Positions 1 to 7,180 of a stretch of DNA of 64,000 nucleotides are shown piece by piece. Source of the stretch: Roseomonas sp. OT10 (GTDB lineage Bacteria > Pseudomonadota > Alphaproteobacteria > Acetobacterales > Acetobacteraceae); NCBI RefSeq assembly GCF_020991085.1, contig NZ_CP087719.1, forward strand, positions 4,298,001-4,362,000. Direction: 5' to 3'. A program made the position numbers and the translations under genes. Position 1 is the stretch's first letter. Each line of letters starts with the position of its first letter. A model generated the notes under the pieces. That model made no database searches. It saw nothing but the letters and a program-made list of their open reading frames with translations, and had not been told where the DNA came from.

Positions 1-1
1 C

Positions 2-181
2 GAATGGGTCTGGCCGCCGCGCGGCGAGAAGGGCTTCGGCTACGACCCGATCTTCGTCCCCGCGGGCGAGGCAGAGACCTTCGCCGAGATGACACCGGAG
101 CGGAAGCACGCGATCAGCCACCGCGCCCGCGCCTTCGCCCTGCTGGCGGCCGCCTGCCTGCCGGAGCCGCCAGCAGCCTAG
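2..181 (+). CDS. rdgB: RdgB/HAM1-type non-canonical purine NTP pyrophosphatase, C-terminal part
   Basis: Only the last 59 codons lie in the window; the 5' end is cut off. The protein hydrolyses dITP, XTP and similar nucleotides to monophosphates, keeping deaminated purines out of DNA. The visible part carries the family's signature: [10 protein letters not shown], then T-F-A-E-M followed by K-x-x-ISHR-x-x-A (around codons 12-46 of the fragment), which is the substrate-binding end of the Ham1 fold. It ends at TAG. The next gene is on the same strand, about 276 bases downstream, so it is not obviously co-transcribed. In many alphaproteobacteria rdgB follows rph and precedes hemW; the downstream neighbour here is different. 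The family call is firm even though the gene is partial. Confidence 0.88.
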   Translation, partial: EWVWPPRGEKGFGYDPIFVPAGEAETFAEMTPERKHAISHRARAFALLAAACLPEPPAA

Positions 182-457
182 AGCACTTGTTCGAGGGGCG
201 GATTGACGCCTTCGGACGATCCCATCCTCCAGCGACCTGCCCTGACGTCCCGGGCCGACAACGCGATTCCGATGCTGTCGCCCACCACGGCAAATCGATA
301 TCTTTTCGCAACGAAATGGCGCCGGCTTCTGCAAAGCCATTTCGGCGCCGCGCTGCGTTTCGGCCCCCAGCGACACCCGCGCCGGCTCGGAGAGGTCCCT
401 CCCCCCCGACCGCTGCGGCCGACGCGGGCCCGCCCCGGTCGCTGAAGGAGGAGCGTC

Positions 458-724
458 GTGTCGCATTCCGAAAAAGCCATGGACAACATGGGGATGCTGA
501 ACAACGCCTGGGGCATCGCCCGGCTGGTGGATCCGGGCACCACGCCCAACGAGATGCTGGTGGGCCTCTACCGTGACGACGGCAACGCCATGGGGATCCA
601 CGGCGGCCTGCGGCACTACGTCTACGACCTGAACGGCACCGACTACAGCTGGGGGCAGCGGTTCGCGAGCATCGCCCAGATGAACCGCGGCTATCAGGGC
701 ATATCGCAGACGATCGCACTCTGA
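458..724 (+). CDS. hypothetical 88-residue protein
   Basis: I do not recognise this protein. It starts at GTG with a strong Shine-Dalgarno sequence (AAGGAGG, six bases before the start), which makes it a likely real gene despite its size. It has no signal peptide, membrane segment or cysteine. The composition is soluble and rich in Gly, Asn, Met and aromatic residues (for example GIHGGLRHYVYDLNG in the middle), and the codon use matches the window. It stands alone between rdgB and the racemase relative. The 276-base stretch upstream holds no other gene; I see only a short C-run and no confident promoter. No function is proposed. Confidence 0.6.
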   Translation: MSHSEKAMDNMGMLNNAWGIARLVDPGTTPNEMLVGLYRDDGNAMGIHGGLRHYVYDLNGTDYSWGQRFASIAQMNRGYQGISQTIAL

Positions 725-804
725 GGAACGCGCGCCGGCCGGCGCCGAGCGGGTGATCCGGCCCCTTGCGCGGCGCGCGCCGCAGCCTGCACCCTGCCGC
801 CGCG

Positions 805-1533
805 ATGCGCCTGCTCCTGCTGAACGGCAACACCGACACGGGCGTGACAGAACGCCTGGCCCGGCACGCCCGCGCCCGGCTCGACGCCACCGGCCGGGCG
901 GCGGTCGCGCTTCGCCCGGCCACCGCCCGCTTCGGCGCCCGCTACATCAGCAGCCGCGCCGCCGTGGCCGTTGCCGGCCATGCGGTGCTGGACGCCATCG
1001 CTGCGCAGGCCGGCACGGTGGATGCCGTCGCCATCGCCTGCTTCGGCGAGCCCGGCCTCCTGGCGGCGCGCGAGGTCGCCGGGGTGCCGGTCCGGGGCAT
1101 GGCCGAAGCCAGCATCGAGGCGGGGCTGGCGCTGGCCCCGCGCATCGCCCTGCTGACCGGCGGCGCGGCCTGGGTGCCCATGCTGCACGAACTGGTGTTC
1201 AGCCTGGGCCTGCCCGCCGAGCGTATCGACATCCGCTCGGTCACGCCCACCGGCGACATGATCGCCCGCGACCCGGACGGTGCCCTGGCCTTGCTGGCCG
1301 CCGAGGCGCGGACCGCGGCGGCAGCAGGGGCAGGCGCCATCATCCTGGGCGGCGCCGGCCTGGTCGGCCTGGCCCCGCGCCTCGCGGAGCGGACCGGCCT
1401 GCCGGCGCTCGACAGCCTCGACTGCCTGCTGGACGCGGCGCTGCGCCCACCCCGCGGGACGCCGCCCGCAACGGTTGGCGGAACCCCCTCCATCGGGCTG
1501 GCGCCGGCGCTGGAGCGCCTGCTGGCGGGATGA
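805..1533 (+). CDS. Asp/Glu/hydantoin racemase family protein, second catalytic Cys absent
   Basis: A 242-residue protein beginning MRLLLLNGNTD, the typical first strand of the Asp/Glu/hydantoin racemase fold; a longer upstream in-frame start (766) would add 13 unconserved residues. The family uses two cysteines as opposing acid/base catalysts. The first is present in AIACFGEPG (Cys79). At the second site, usually GCAG, the sequence reads ILGGAGLVG, so the cysteine is replaced by glycine (about residue 182). Another cysteine lies at 207 but outside the normal motif. It may therefore act as a decarboxylase- or isomerase-like relative rather than a true racemase. It is followed on the same strand by a ModE-like gene about 100 bases away. 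Family certain, activity not. Confidence 0.75.
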   Translation: MRLLLLNGNTDTGVTERLARHARARLDATGRAAVALRPATARFGARYISSRAAVAVAGHAVLDAIAAQAGTVDAVAIACFGEPGLLAAREVAGVPVRGMAEASIEAGLALAPRIALLTGGAAWVPMLHELVFSLGLPAERIDIRSVTPTGDMIARDPDGALALLAAEARTAAAAGAGAIILGGAGLVGLAPRLAERTGLPALDSLDCLLDAALRPPRGTPPATVGGTPSIGLAPALERLLAG

Positions 1534-1636
1534 CGGCAGGTGGCGGGCCCGCCACCGCCCCACCCCGACCGGTGCACGCGGCGGCCGCGCCGCCGCTTGC
1601 CCCCGGGCCGGGCCGCATGGGATGGGTCGCCGCGCC

Positions 1637-2029
1637 ATGCCGCGACGCAAGCCCTCCGCGCCGGGAGCCGCCAGCCAGCCCCCGCATCTGAGCATCCGCC
1701 TCGATCTGGGCGGGGGCGTGCGGATCGGCCCCGGCAAGGTCACGCTGCTGGAGGAGATCGGACGCAGCGGCTCGATCGCGGCGGCCGGGCGCGCCCTGCG
1801 GATGTCCTACCGGCGGGCCTGGGAGCTGGTGGAGGACCTGAACCGCAGCCTGGGCCGGCCGGTGCTGGAAGCCACGGCCGGCGGGAACGGCGGCGGCGGA
1901 GCACGGCTGACAGCGCTGGGAGAGGCGGTGGTGCGGGAATATCGCGCCATCGAGGCCGAGGCGAACGCGGCCGCCGCCACGCGCCTGGCCCGGCTGGCCG
2001 GTGGGCGGCAGGAGGCGGGGCCCGGTTGA
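1637..2029 (+). CDS. ModE-like winged-helix transcriptional regulator (N-terminal domain only)
   Basis: A 130-residue protein consisting almost entirely of the LysR/ModE-type winged helix. After a basic tail come IRLDLGGGVRIGPGKVTLLEEI, then GSIAAAGRALRMSYRRAW, the recognition-helix region that is diagnostic of ModE N-terminal domains, and a C-terminal helical stretch. It lacks the molybdate-binding MOP domains of full-length ModE, so it resembles the short single-domain versions seen next to molybdate or tungstate uptake genes. No mod transporter is nearby. The convergent neighbour, ending 10 bases away, encodes a periplasmic binding protein of a different class, so a link with oxyanion sensing is only a guess. 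The start is the ATG giving MPRRKPS. Confidence 0.72.
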   Translation: MPRRKPSAPGAASQPPHLSIRLDLGGGVRIGPGKVTLLEEIGRSGSIAAAGRALRMSYRRAWELVEDLNRSLGRPVLEATAGGNGGGGARLTALGEAVVREYRAIEAEANAAAATRLARLAGGRQEAGPG

Positions 2030-2039
2030 TCCGCGGCGA

Positions 2040-3023
2040 TCAGGCGGGGCGCCACCCCAGGCGACGCGACAGCCAGCTCCGCCAGGCCAGCACCGCCTCG
2101 GGCGGGGGGGTCAGGCTGGCGAGGGCGGCCACGGCGGCGACGTCGGCAAGCGGCTCGCCCTCCGCCTCGGCGCTCTCGGCGCGCTCGCCGTCGCGCCAGC
2201 GCTGCCCGGCCTGTCGCCAGGCCGCGACCATGTCGCTGGAGGTCAGGCGCGGCAGGATCAGCGCGGCGTGCAGCTGGGCGGTGCCGATGACGGCCAGAAC
2301 CGCCCTCTGGCGGGCCGGGTCGAGGGCGGGAATGGCGGCATAGGGCCGGACGGCCTCGCCCGCCTGCCCGAAGCCGAACCAGGGCGTCGCGCCCAGGGCC
2401 TGCGCCTGGGCCACGGCGCCGGGGCCCGTCAGCAGCACCGCATCCACCTCGCCCTGGGCGAAGGCCTCCTCCGGCGGCCAGGGGCTGGCCGCCACGGAGG
2501 CGACGGCGGGCTCCGCCGGCAGGCCGATCGTCTCCAGGGCCAGGAGGACGCCCGCCTCGGTGGTTTCCGGTCCCGAGAGCGGCACGCGAATCGGCGCGCG
2601 GGGCTGGCCGGGTGCCGGCAGGGGGCCGCGGCCCGCCACCATCGCGCCGCGCCAGGACAGGCAGACCGGCAGCCAGGCCGCCGGATCATAGCTCGCCCGG
2701 GGAGAGCCGGAGAGCCAGGGCAGCAGCGCCGGCCCGGCCAGGGCAAGCAGCAGGTGCCCGTCCTCGGCATCACCGGCGATGAAGCGGTTGGCGGCGGTCA
2801 CGCCGTCCGGGCCGCCGACGGCACGCAGGACCGGCGGCGGCAGGCCGGGCATCACGCGCCCGACCCGGCGGACGAGGCGATGGGCCCAGCGCATGGTGGC
2901 CCCGTCCTCGGGCCCCGGGGCCAGCACGGCCGGCGACCCGGCGGCCTCTGCCCGGCCGATGCCCGCCAGGAAGGGCAGCGGCAGCAGCGCGCGGCGGCGC
3001 AGCTCAGGCCAGGATGGGCGCAC
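2040..3023 (-). CDS. periplasmic substrate-binding protein, divergent TctC/Bug-like
   Basis: A 327-residue protein with a GTG start and an N-terminal export signal (basic LRRR, hydrophobic LLPLPFLAGIG, then AEA-A). The mature part looks like a two-lobed binding protein: IRVPLSGPETTEAGVLL, a segment on 'EGEVDAVLLTGPGAVAQAQALG'-type inter-lobe topology, and a tryptophan-rich C-terminus. It resembles the Bug/TctC receptors of tripartite tricarboxylate transporters but is divergent, and no TctA/TctB genes are adjacent, which is common for orphan Bug proteins. It converges with the ModE-like gene (10-base gap) and lies downstream of apt on the same strand. The ligand is unknown; the family call is moderate. 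Confidence 0.55.
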   Translation of the reverse strand: MRPSWPELRRRALLPLPFLAGIGRAEAAGSPAVLAPGPEDGATMRWAHRLVRRVGRVMPGLPPPVLRAVGGPDGVTAANRFIAGDAEDGHLLLALAGPALLPWLSGSPRASYDPAAWLPVCLSWRGAMVAGRGPLPAPGQPRAPIRVPLSGPETTEAGVLLALETIGLPAEPAVASVAASPWPPEEAFAQGEVDAVLLTGPGAVAQAQALGATPWFGFGQAGEAVRPYAAIPALDPARQRAVLAVIGTAQLHAALILPRLTSSDMVAAWRQAGQRWRDGERAESAEAEGEPLADVAAVAALASLTPPPEAVLAWRSWLSRRLGWRPA

Positions 3024-3169
3024 GGAACGGCTTCCTACCGGAGTGCCCCGCCGGTGCCCTGGCCTCGTGGAGACTCATGGGCGCAGCGTCCGTCGCGGAA
3101 GGGGCAGGATCGTGGCGGCCGCCGGGCCGTCCCCAGGGGCGCCGCGGCCGGCCGGTCCGCCCGCCGCGC

Positions 3170-3727
3170 TCACCGGTCGTAGGCCACCAGGGTCTCGGCC
3201 GGCACGTCCAGCCGGTCGCGGCCCTTGAGGAAGGTCAGCTCGATCAACGTGGCGATGGCCGGCACCTCGGCGCCGACGGAGCGCAGCAACCGGACGCTGG
3301 CCGCCATGGTGCCGCCGGTGGCGAGCAGGTCGTCCAGGACCACCACCCGGTCGCCCGGCTTCACCGCATCCGCCTGGATCTCCAGCCGGTCCGTGCCGTA
3401 TTCCAGCGCGTAGTCGAGCGCGACGGTCAGGCCCGGCAGCTTGTTCCGCTTCCGCAACATGACGAAGCCCAGGCCCAGCTCCAGCGCCAGGGGGGCGGCG
3501 ACCAGGAAGCCGCGGCTCTCGATGCCCGCCAGCACCGTCGGGGCATAGGGGCGCACCGTCCGCCCGAGCCGGGTCACTGCCTCGCGCCAGGCAGGGCCGT
3601 GCCGCAGCAGGGTGGAGATGTCGTAGAACAGGATCCCCGGCTTGGGGAAATCCGGCACGGCGCGGATGTGCTGCTTCAGGTCGATCGCCGCGGCAGTCTC
3701 CTCACGCGCGGGGGCGGCATTGTCCAT
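3170..3727 (-). CDS. apt: adenine phosphoribosyltransferase
   Basis: This cytoplasmic purine-salvage enzyme converts adenine and PRPP to AMP and pyrophosphate. It is 185 residues, close to the usual 170-180. The PRPP-binding motif [13 protein letters not shown] lies at about residues 128-140. The flexible-loop region RKRNKLPG (about 92-99), the IESRGF motif (about 69-74) and the N-terminal [16 protein letters not shown], all typical of Apt, are also present. It starts at ATG with MDNAAPA. The gene appears monocistronic: the next leftward gene begins about 146 bases on, and upstream the transglycosylase gene ends about 105 bases away. Confidence 0.95.
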   Translation of the reverse strand: MDNAAPAREETAAAIDLKQHIRAVPDFPKPGILFYDISTLLRHGPAWREAVTRLGRTVRPYAPTVLAGIESRGFLVAAPLALELGLGFVMLRKRNKLPGLTVALDYALEYGTDRLEIQADAVKPGDRVVVLDDLLATGGTMAASVRLLRSVGAEVPAIATLIELTFLKGRDRLDVPAETLVAYDR

Positions 3728-3832
3728 GGTGGCGGGCGACGTCCTGGTGGGGGGTGCGGGGGCCGCAAGCTACCCGCAGCGGCGCCGCCATGGCTAGGCT
3801 TCCCTCCCACAGCCCCCTCCGCGCTTCCCACC

Positions 3833-4612
3833 CTATCCCGGGGCGCCGCGCACCGGGGCGCGCACCGCCAGCGGAATCGGCAGGCTGCGATAGGCCTCCA
3901 GGCCGCGCCCCCGGCCCCCCTCCCCGGCCGGCAGGCTGCGCGTCACCGTCGCCACCATCCCGCCGCCATTGGAGCGGGAGCCGCCGAAGGGGGAGCCGGC
4001 GAAGGCCGGGGCCGCCATGACGGCCGGGGCCCGCCAGGCAGGGTTCCAGGCAGGGGCGCTGCCCGCCTCGCGCTGCGCCTGCGGCAGGGCGGCCGCCACC
4101 GCCGCGCGATAGGCGGCGGCGCGCTCGGGCGTGTTGCTGTGGTAGTTGGCCGCCGCCTGCATCCAGTCGTTGCGGGTGGACTGCAGTTCCTTCAGGAAGC
4201 GCGCGGCATAGCGGGCATTGGCCAGGGGGTCGAAGGCCTCCTCCAGGCTGGCGAAGGCATTGGGGTGATGGTGCAGGTTGATCTGCATGCAGCCCACGTC
4301 GATCAGCCGCATCCCTCCGGCCCGAAGCTGCCGCACCTCGGCAACCGCTTCCGCCTTGCCGGGGAAGAATTTGCCGCGCCCCTCCGCGTTCATCGTCCAG
4401 GGCCAGGGGCCGGTCTCCCCCGTCGCCGGATCGCGGCGGCCGGATTCCACCCGCCCGATGGCCGCCAGCAGGCCGGCCGGCAGGCCGTATTCCCGCTCCG
4501 CCGCAGCGATGGCGGCGCGGCAGAGCGCGGAGGGCGAGGGCAGGCCTCCCGGGCCATTCGCCCGGGCGGTGACCGGCAGCGCCAGAAGCAGGAGAAGCAG
4601 GAATCGGCCCAT
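3833..4612 (-). CDS. exported lytic transglycosylase (SLT domain)
   Basis: A 259-residue periplasmic murein-cleaving enzyme of the SLT type 1 family. The chosen start gives MGRFLLLLLLALPVTARA, a clear Sec signal peptide; an upstream in-frame ATG (4669) would put 19 residues before it and spoil the signal. The lysozyme-like core follows: LLAAIGRVESG carries the catalytic glutamate (about residue 55), then a long insertion, and VGCMQINLHHHPNAFASLEEAFDP and AAANYHSNTPERAAAYRAAV cover the remaining SLT signature motifs. The C-terminal ~80 residues are low-complexity Ala/Gly/Pro. It is probably involved in wall remodelling or assembly of an envelope-spanning machine; no such machine is encoded nearby. 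Confidence 0.85.
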   Translation of the reverse strand: MGRFLLLLLLALPVTARANGPGGLPSPSALCRAAIAAAEREYGLPAGLLAAIGRVESGRRDPATGETGPWPWTMNAEGRGKFFPGKAEAVAEVRQLRAGGMRLIDVGCMQINLHHHPNAFASLEEAFDPLANARYAARFLKELQSTRNDWMQAAANYHSNTPERAAAYRAAVAAALPQAQREAGSAPAWNPAWRAPAVMAAPAFAGSPFGGSRSNGGGMVATVTRSLPAGEGGRGRGLEAYRSLPIPLAVRAPVRGAPG

Positions 4613-4791
4613 GGGCCGGAAGGAGCGAGGCGCGTGCCAGCCGCTGGGCGGGACGGGGCCGCCCAGCAACGAGCCGGATTCTTTTCAAGGATTAGCAAGG
4701 ATGTACCGGCCGAGGCTGGCGTCAGCCAGGAACCCCGCGCCTGTCGCGGCACAGACCTGCCCGTGCGGCATGGTGCAGTGCGATAAAAGGC

Positions 4792-4820
4792 TTGGCAGGA
4801 CAGGGTCCATCACCTATCTT
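4792..4820 (+). promoter_or_regulatory. promoter of mmgR-like small RNA, copy 1
   Basis: A -35 box TTGGCA (4792-4797) and a -10 box TATCTT (4815-4820) are separated by exactly 17 bases. Immediately after the -10 box comes GTGCATCGCAGC, and the second RNA copy on the other strand near 57.3 kb has the same arrangement: hexamer, 17 bases, hexamer, then the identical 12-mer. That repetition in two otherwise different upstream regions supports a real vegetative-type promoter. The 9-mer TGCATCGCA (4822-4830) would straddle the transcription start and could be an operator. Confidence 0.65.
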
Positions 4821-4826
4821 GTGCAT

Positions 4827-4917
4827 CGCAGCAACACGGCCTTGCCGGGTTGTCTGCCTTTCTTGGACGTTTCCTCCCTAAACTCGGCGGTGCCTCTGGC
4901 ACCGCCTTTCTTTTTGC
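4827..4917 (+). ncRNA. mmgR: mmgR/suhB (alpha-r8)-like small regulatory RNA, copy 1
   Basis: This is a roughly 90-nt transcription unit with no reading frame. It contains the element CTTGGACGTTTCCTCCCTAA, whose TTTCCTCCCT core is the anti-Shine-Dalgarno-like motif I recall as invariant in the alphaproteobacterial mmgR/suhB family. It ends in a strong intrinsic terminator: GGCGGTGCC, loop TCT, GGCACCGCC, then TTTCTTTTT. A near-identical copy lies on the minus strand near 57.2 kb. In Sinorhizobium MmgR limits polyhydroxybutyrate accumulation under surplus carbon; a similar role here is inferred. The 5' end is placed about seven bases after the -10 box. The remainder of the 333-base gap between the transglycosylase and amidohydrolase genes shows nothing else. 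Confidence 0.7.
4887..4915 (+). terminator. intrinsic terminator of small RNA copy 1
   Basis: A perfect 9-bp stem (GGCGGTGCC / GGCACCGCC) with a three-base loop TCT is followed by TTTCTTTTT. It is identical in the second RNA copy. It points rightwards and also separates the RNA from the convergent N-formylglutamate amidohydrolase gene that ends at 4946. Confidence 0.85.
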
Positions 4918-4945
4918 CCGCTGCCCAACCCGGCGGGCCAGCGGC

Positions 4946-5824
4946 TCAGGGCCGCAGAAAGCTCCAGTCCGTCTCCGTCAGCCGTCCCAGGAACAGTCCG
5001 ATCTCCTGGTGCAGCCGCGCCATCTCCGGCAGTGGCCGGACCATCCGCTCATCCATGTAGAGCCCGCGCGCCACCTCGATCTGCAAGGCGTGCACGCCCT
5101 CGCGCGGGCGGCCGTAATGGCGCGTGACATAGCCGCCGGCATAGGGATCGTTGCGCCGGACCCGGTAGCCGCGGTCGCTCAGCGCGCTCTCCACCAGCCG
5201 CGTCGCCCGCGGGGCGCAGGCGGTGCCGTGCGCATCGCCCAGGATGAAGTCCACCTTCGTCGCCCCCGGCAAGCCGGACGGCATGGAGTGGCAATCCACC
5301 AGCAGGCAGCAGCCGAACCGCTCCCGCGTCTCCGCGATCAGGCCGGCCAGGGCCTCGTGATAGGGCTGCCACAGCCGGCGCACACGATCCGCCGCCTCGG
5401 CGAAGCTGAGCCGGATCGCATAGACCGGCTCCCCCGTGGTGACGACGCGCGCGATGGTGCCCAGCCCCGCCCCCACCCGCGGCGAGGCGGTGTTGACCCA
5501 GTCCGGCAGCGGCCCGTCGAACATGGCCGGATCCAGCTCCCAGGCCTCGCGGTTCGCGTCGCAGTAGACGCGCGGGAAGGTCGCGGCCAGCAGCGGCGCC
5601 CCGAAGGCGGGCGCATCGCCGAACAGCTCGTCTACGAAGCCGTCCTCGGACAGGCGCAGGGTCAGCGGGTCGAGCCGGCTGCGGGAGAGCAGATCCTCGG
5701 GGTAGTCCCGCCCGGAATGGGGCGAGGCGAAGACCAGCGGCATGGTCTGTTCCGCCGGACGCGTGACGATGAACGGCATCGTCGCATCCGGCGTCGCAGC
5801 GCCCACTGTCGGTGGCAGATCCAT
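4946..5824 (-). CDS. N-formylglutamate amidohydrolase family protein
   Basis: A 292-residue cytoplasmic hydrolase of the FGase family, whose best-known member (HutG type) releases formate from N-formyl-glutamate at the end of histidine breakdown. Family motifs are evident: FASPHSGRDYP (about 33-43) with the first metal-ligand histidine, RVYCDANREAWELD, TIARVVTTGEPVY, and LLVDCHSMPSGLPG (about 172-185) with Asp and His ligands. The C-terminal part has GGYVTRHYGRP and the ALQIEVAR motif. No hut genes are adjacent, so the natural substrate may be another N-acyl acidic amino acid. The next gene on the same strand ends 46 bases upstream of its start. Confidence 0.85.
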   Translation of the reverse strand: MDLPPTVGAATPDATMPFIVTRPAEQTMPLVFASPHSGRDYPEDLLSRSRLDPLTLRLSEDGFVDELFGDAPAFGAPLLAATFPRVYCDANREAWELDPAMFDGPLPDWVNTASPRVGAGLGTIARVVTTGEPVYAIRLSFAEAADRVRRLWQPYHEALAGLIAETRERFGCCLLVDCHSMPSGLPGATKVDFILGDAHGTACAPRATRLVESALSDRGYRVRRNDPYAGGYVTRHYGRPREGVHALQIEVARGLYMDERMVRPLPEMARLHQEIGLFLGRLTETDWSFLRP

Positions 5825-5869
5825 GTCAGGCCTTGATAGCCGCCGGCCGCCGACTCGTCACGCGCCCGA

Positions 5870-6835
5870 TCAGCCGCCCAGCCCGTCCAGCGAGACCACC
5901 ATCAGCAGCGAGCGCTGGATGGGATTGGCATTGTCGTCCGAGACGATGGCCGCCAGCAGCCGGTCGCGATGCCGGAACACCCCCACGCCCTCCCAGTTGT
6001 CGGTCGGCAAGGGGGGGACCAGACGCATCACCGTCCGCCCCTCCAGCACGCTGCCGGGGCGGGCGGCCGCCAGCGCCGCCGCCGGCACATGGGCCAGCCG
6101 GCCGCTCAGCCCCTCGGTCCAGGCGAAGCGGCGCTCCAGCACCAGCGCCCCGCCATCGGGCAGCGCGCAGGCATCGCTGGGGTCGAAGCCCGGCTGCGGC
6201 CGGTAGGACAGCCGCAGCCAGTCGCCCGGCCGACCCAGCCATCCCGCCCGCAGCCCGGGATCGCCCGCCACCGGCAGCCATTCCGCCAGCGCCAGCCAGC
6301 GCCCGTCCGCCAGCACCGCCAGCGATTCCAGCCCGCCGTTCAGCGGCGCCTCCTCCAGCCCCGGCAGCGGGCCCGTCGCCTCGGCGGGGCCGTCCAGGTC
6401 GCGGTAGCGCCAGATGCGGTGCCAGCGCTCGAAGCCCACCAGCCACCCGCCCCCCGGCAGCCGCGCCAGGCTCTCGGCATCCGCCTGGTACATCGGCCGC
6501 AGCTCCTGCCCATGGGTGTCGTGCAGCCGGCCGGTCCGCGCCTCCTCCAGCGCCAGCGGCACGCCGCGCGCGTCCAGCCGCAGCCGCGCCGTGCTCCAGG
6601 AGCCGCGGTCGCCGATCGCCCAGAGACGCGGCGGCCCGTCCGGCGGCGCCTCGACCCGCAGCCCCGACAGCCCGTCCCCGCCCAGGGCCGACCCGTCCAG
6701 CTCCAGCACGCCCAGCACCCGCTCGCCGCCTTCGGGCAGCGGCCCGTCCGGCAGGGGCACGGGGCGGGAGAGCGGGCGCTGGGTCGCGCAGCCCGCGAGT
6801 CCGGCCAGGGCGAGGAGGGAGCGGCGGCGGATCAT
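5870..6835 (-). CDS. lipoprotein with esterase-like phytase domain (PF13449 type)
   Basis: A 321-residue exported protein. The N-terminus MIRRRSLLALAGLAGC combines a basic/arginine-rich head with a lipobox (LAGC, Cys16), so it is probably lipid-anchored. The rest resembles the 'esterase-like activity of phytase' beta-propeller family: LSGLRVE, LWAIGDRG, ADAESLARLPGGGWLVGFER, NGGLESLAVLADGRWLALAE, FDPSDACALPDGGALVLERRF and DNWEGVGVFR recur in the expected order, with acidic Glu/Asp pairs at blade edges. The family often sits next to cobT in alphaproteobacteria, as here. The true substrate is not known; phytase activity should not be assumed. Confidence 0.75.
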   Translation of the reverse strand: MIRRRSLLALAGLAGCATQRPLSRPVPLPDGPLPEGGERVLGVLELDGSALGGDGLSGLRVEAPPDGPPRLWAIGDRGSWSTARLRLDARGVPLALEEARTGRLHDTHGQELRPMYQADAESLARLPGGGWLVGFERWHRIWRYRDLDGPAEATGPLPGLEEAPLNGGLESLAVLADGRWLALAEWLPVAGDPGLRAGWLGRPGDWLRLSYRPQPGFDPSDACALPDGGALVLERRFAWTEGLSGRLAHVPAAALAAARPGSVLEGRTVMRLVPPLPTDNWEGVGVFRHRDRLLAAIVSDDNANPIQRSLLMVVSLDGLGG

Positions 6836-6845
6836 GCAGGGGGGA

Positions 6846-7170
6846 GGTGGCCCGGGGGGAAAGGCGCCGCCTTTCCCCCCGATACCCCCCTCTCCGCCAG
6901 GAGCAGAGTCCCTGGCCCCCCGTTCACGGACGCGTCGGCACGCCGGGGAGCCGGGTCCCCCGGCGACTGCGGCCTCAACGCATGCGGCCTTTGGTTCTGG
7001 ATTGGCGTCGGGGCTTTTTCCGGGCCCGGCCTACGGGCCGGCGGTCGGCCCACGGAGCCGCCGTCCGCCGGGGTCCGGAGGTAGCCCGTGCCCCTGGCGG
7101 AAAGGGTCCGGGAGAGGCAGCGCCTCTCCCGGAGCATCCCACGCATGCGACGCCGCAAGGAAGGCGCTAA
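6846..7170. repeat. multi-hairpin intergenic repeat, subfamily 2, copy F
   Basis: This fills the gap between the phytase-like gene and cobT. Serial inverted repeats are visible: GGGGGAAAGGCGCCGCCTTTCCCCC, CCAGGAGCAGAGTCCCTGG, CGCCGGGGAGCCGGGTCCCCCGGCG, GGCCTCAACGCATGCGGCC, and near the end GGGAGAGGCAGCGCCTCTCCC. The same modules in the same order occur, on the other orientation, at about 39.8 and 59.7 kb. It does not carry the ATACGGACGG terminal repeat of the main subfamily. No reading frame in it is credible. Confidence 0.7.
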
Positions 7171-7180
7171 ACGGCCCGCG

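Noticed and set aside
179-225. Third copy of the TAGAGCA motif after rdgB
   Set aside because: Only seven bases match and the following sequence diverges, so it is not distinguishable from chance.
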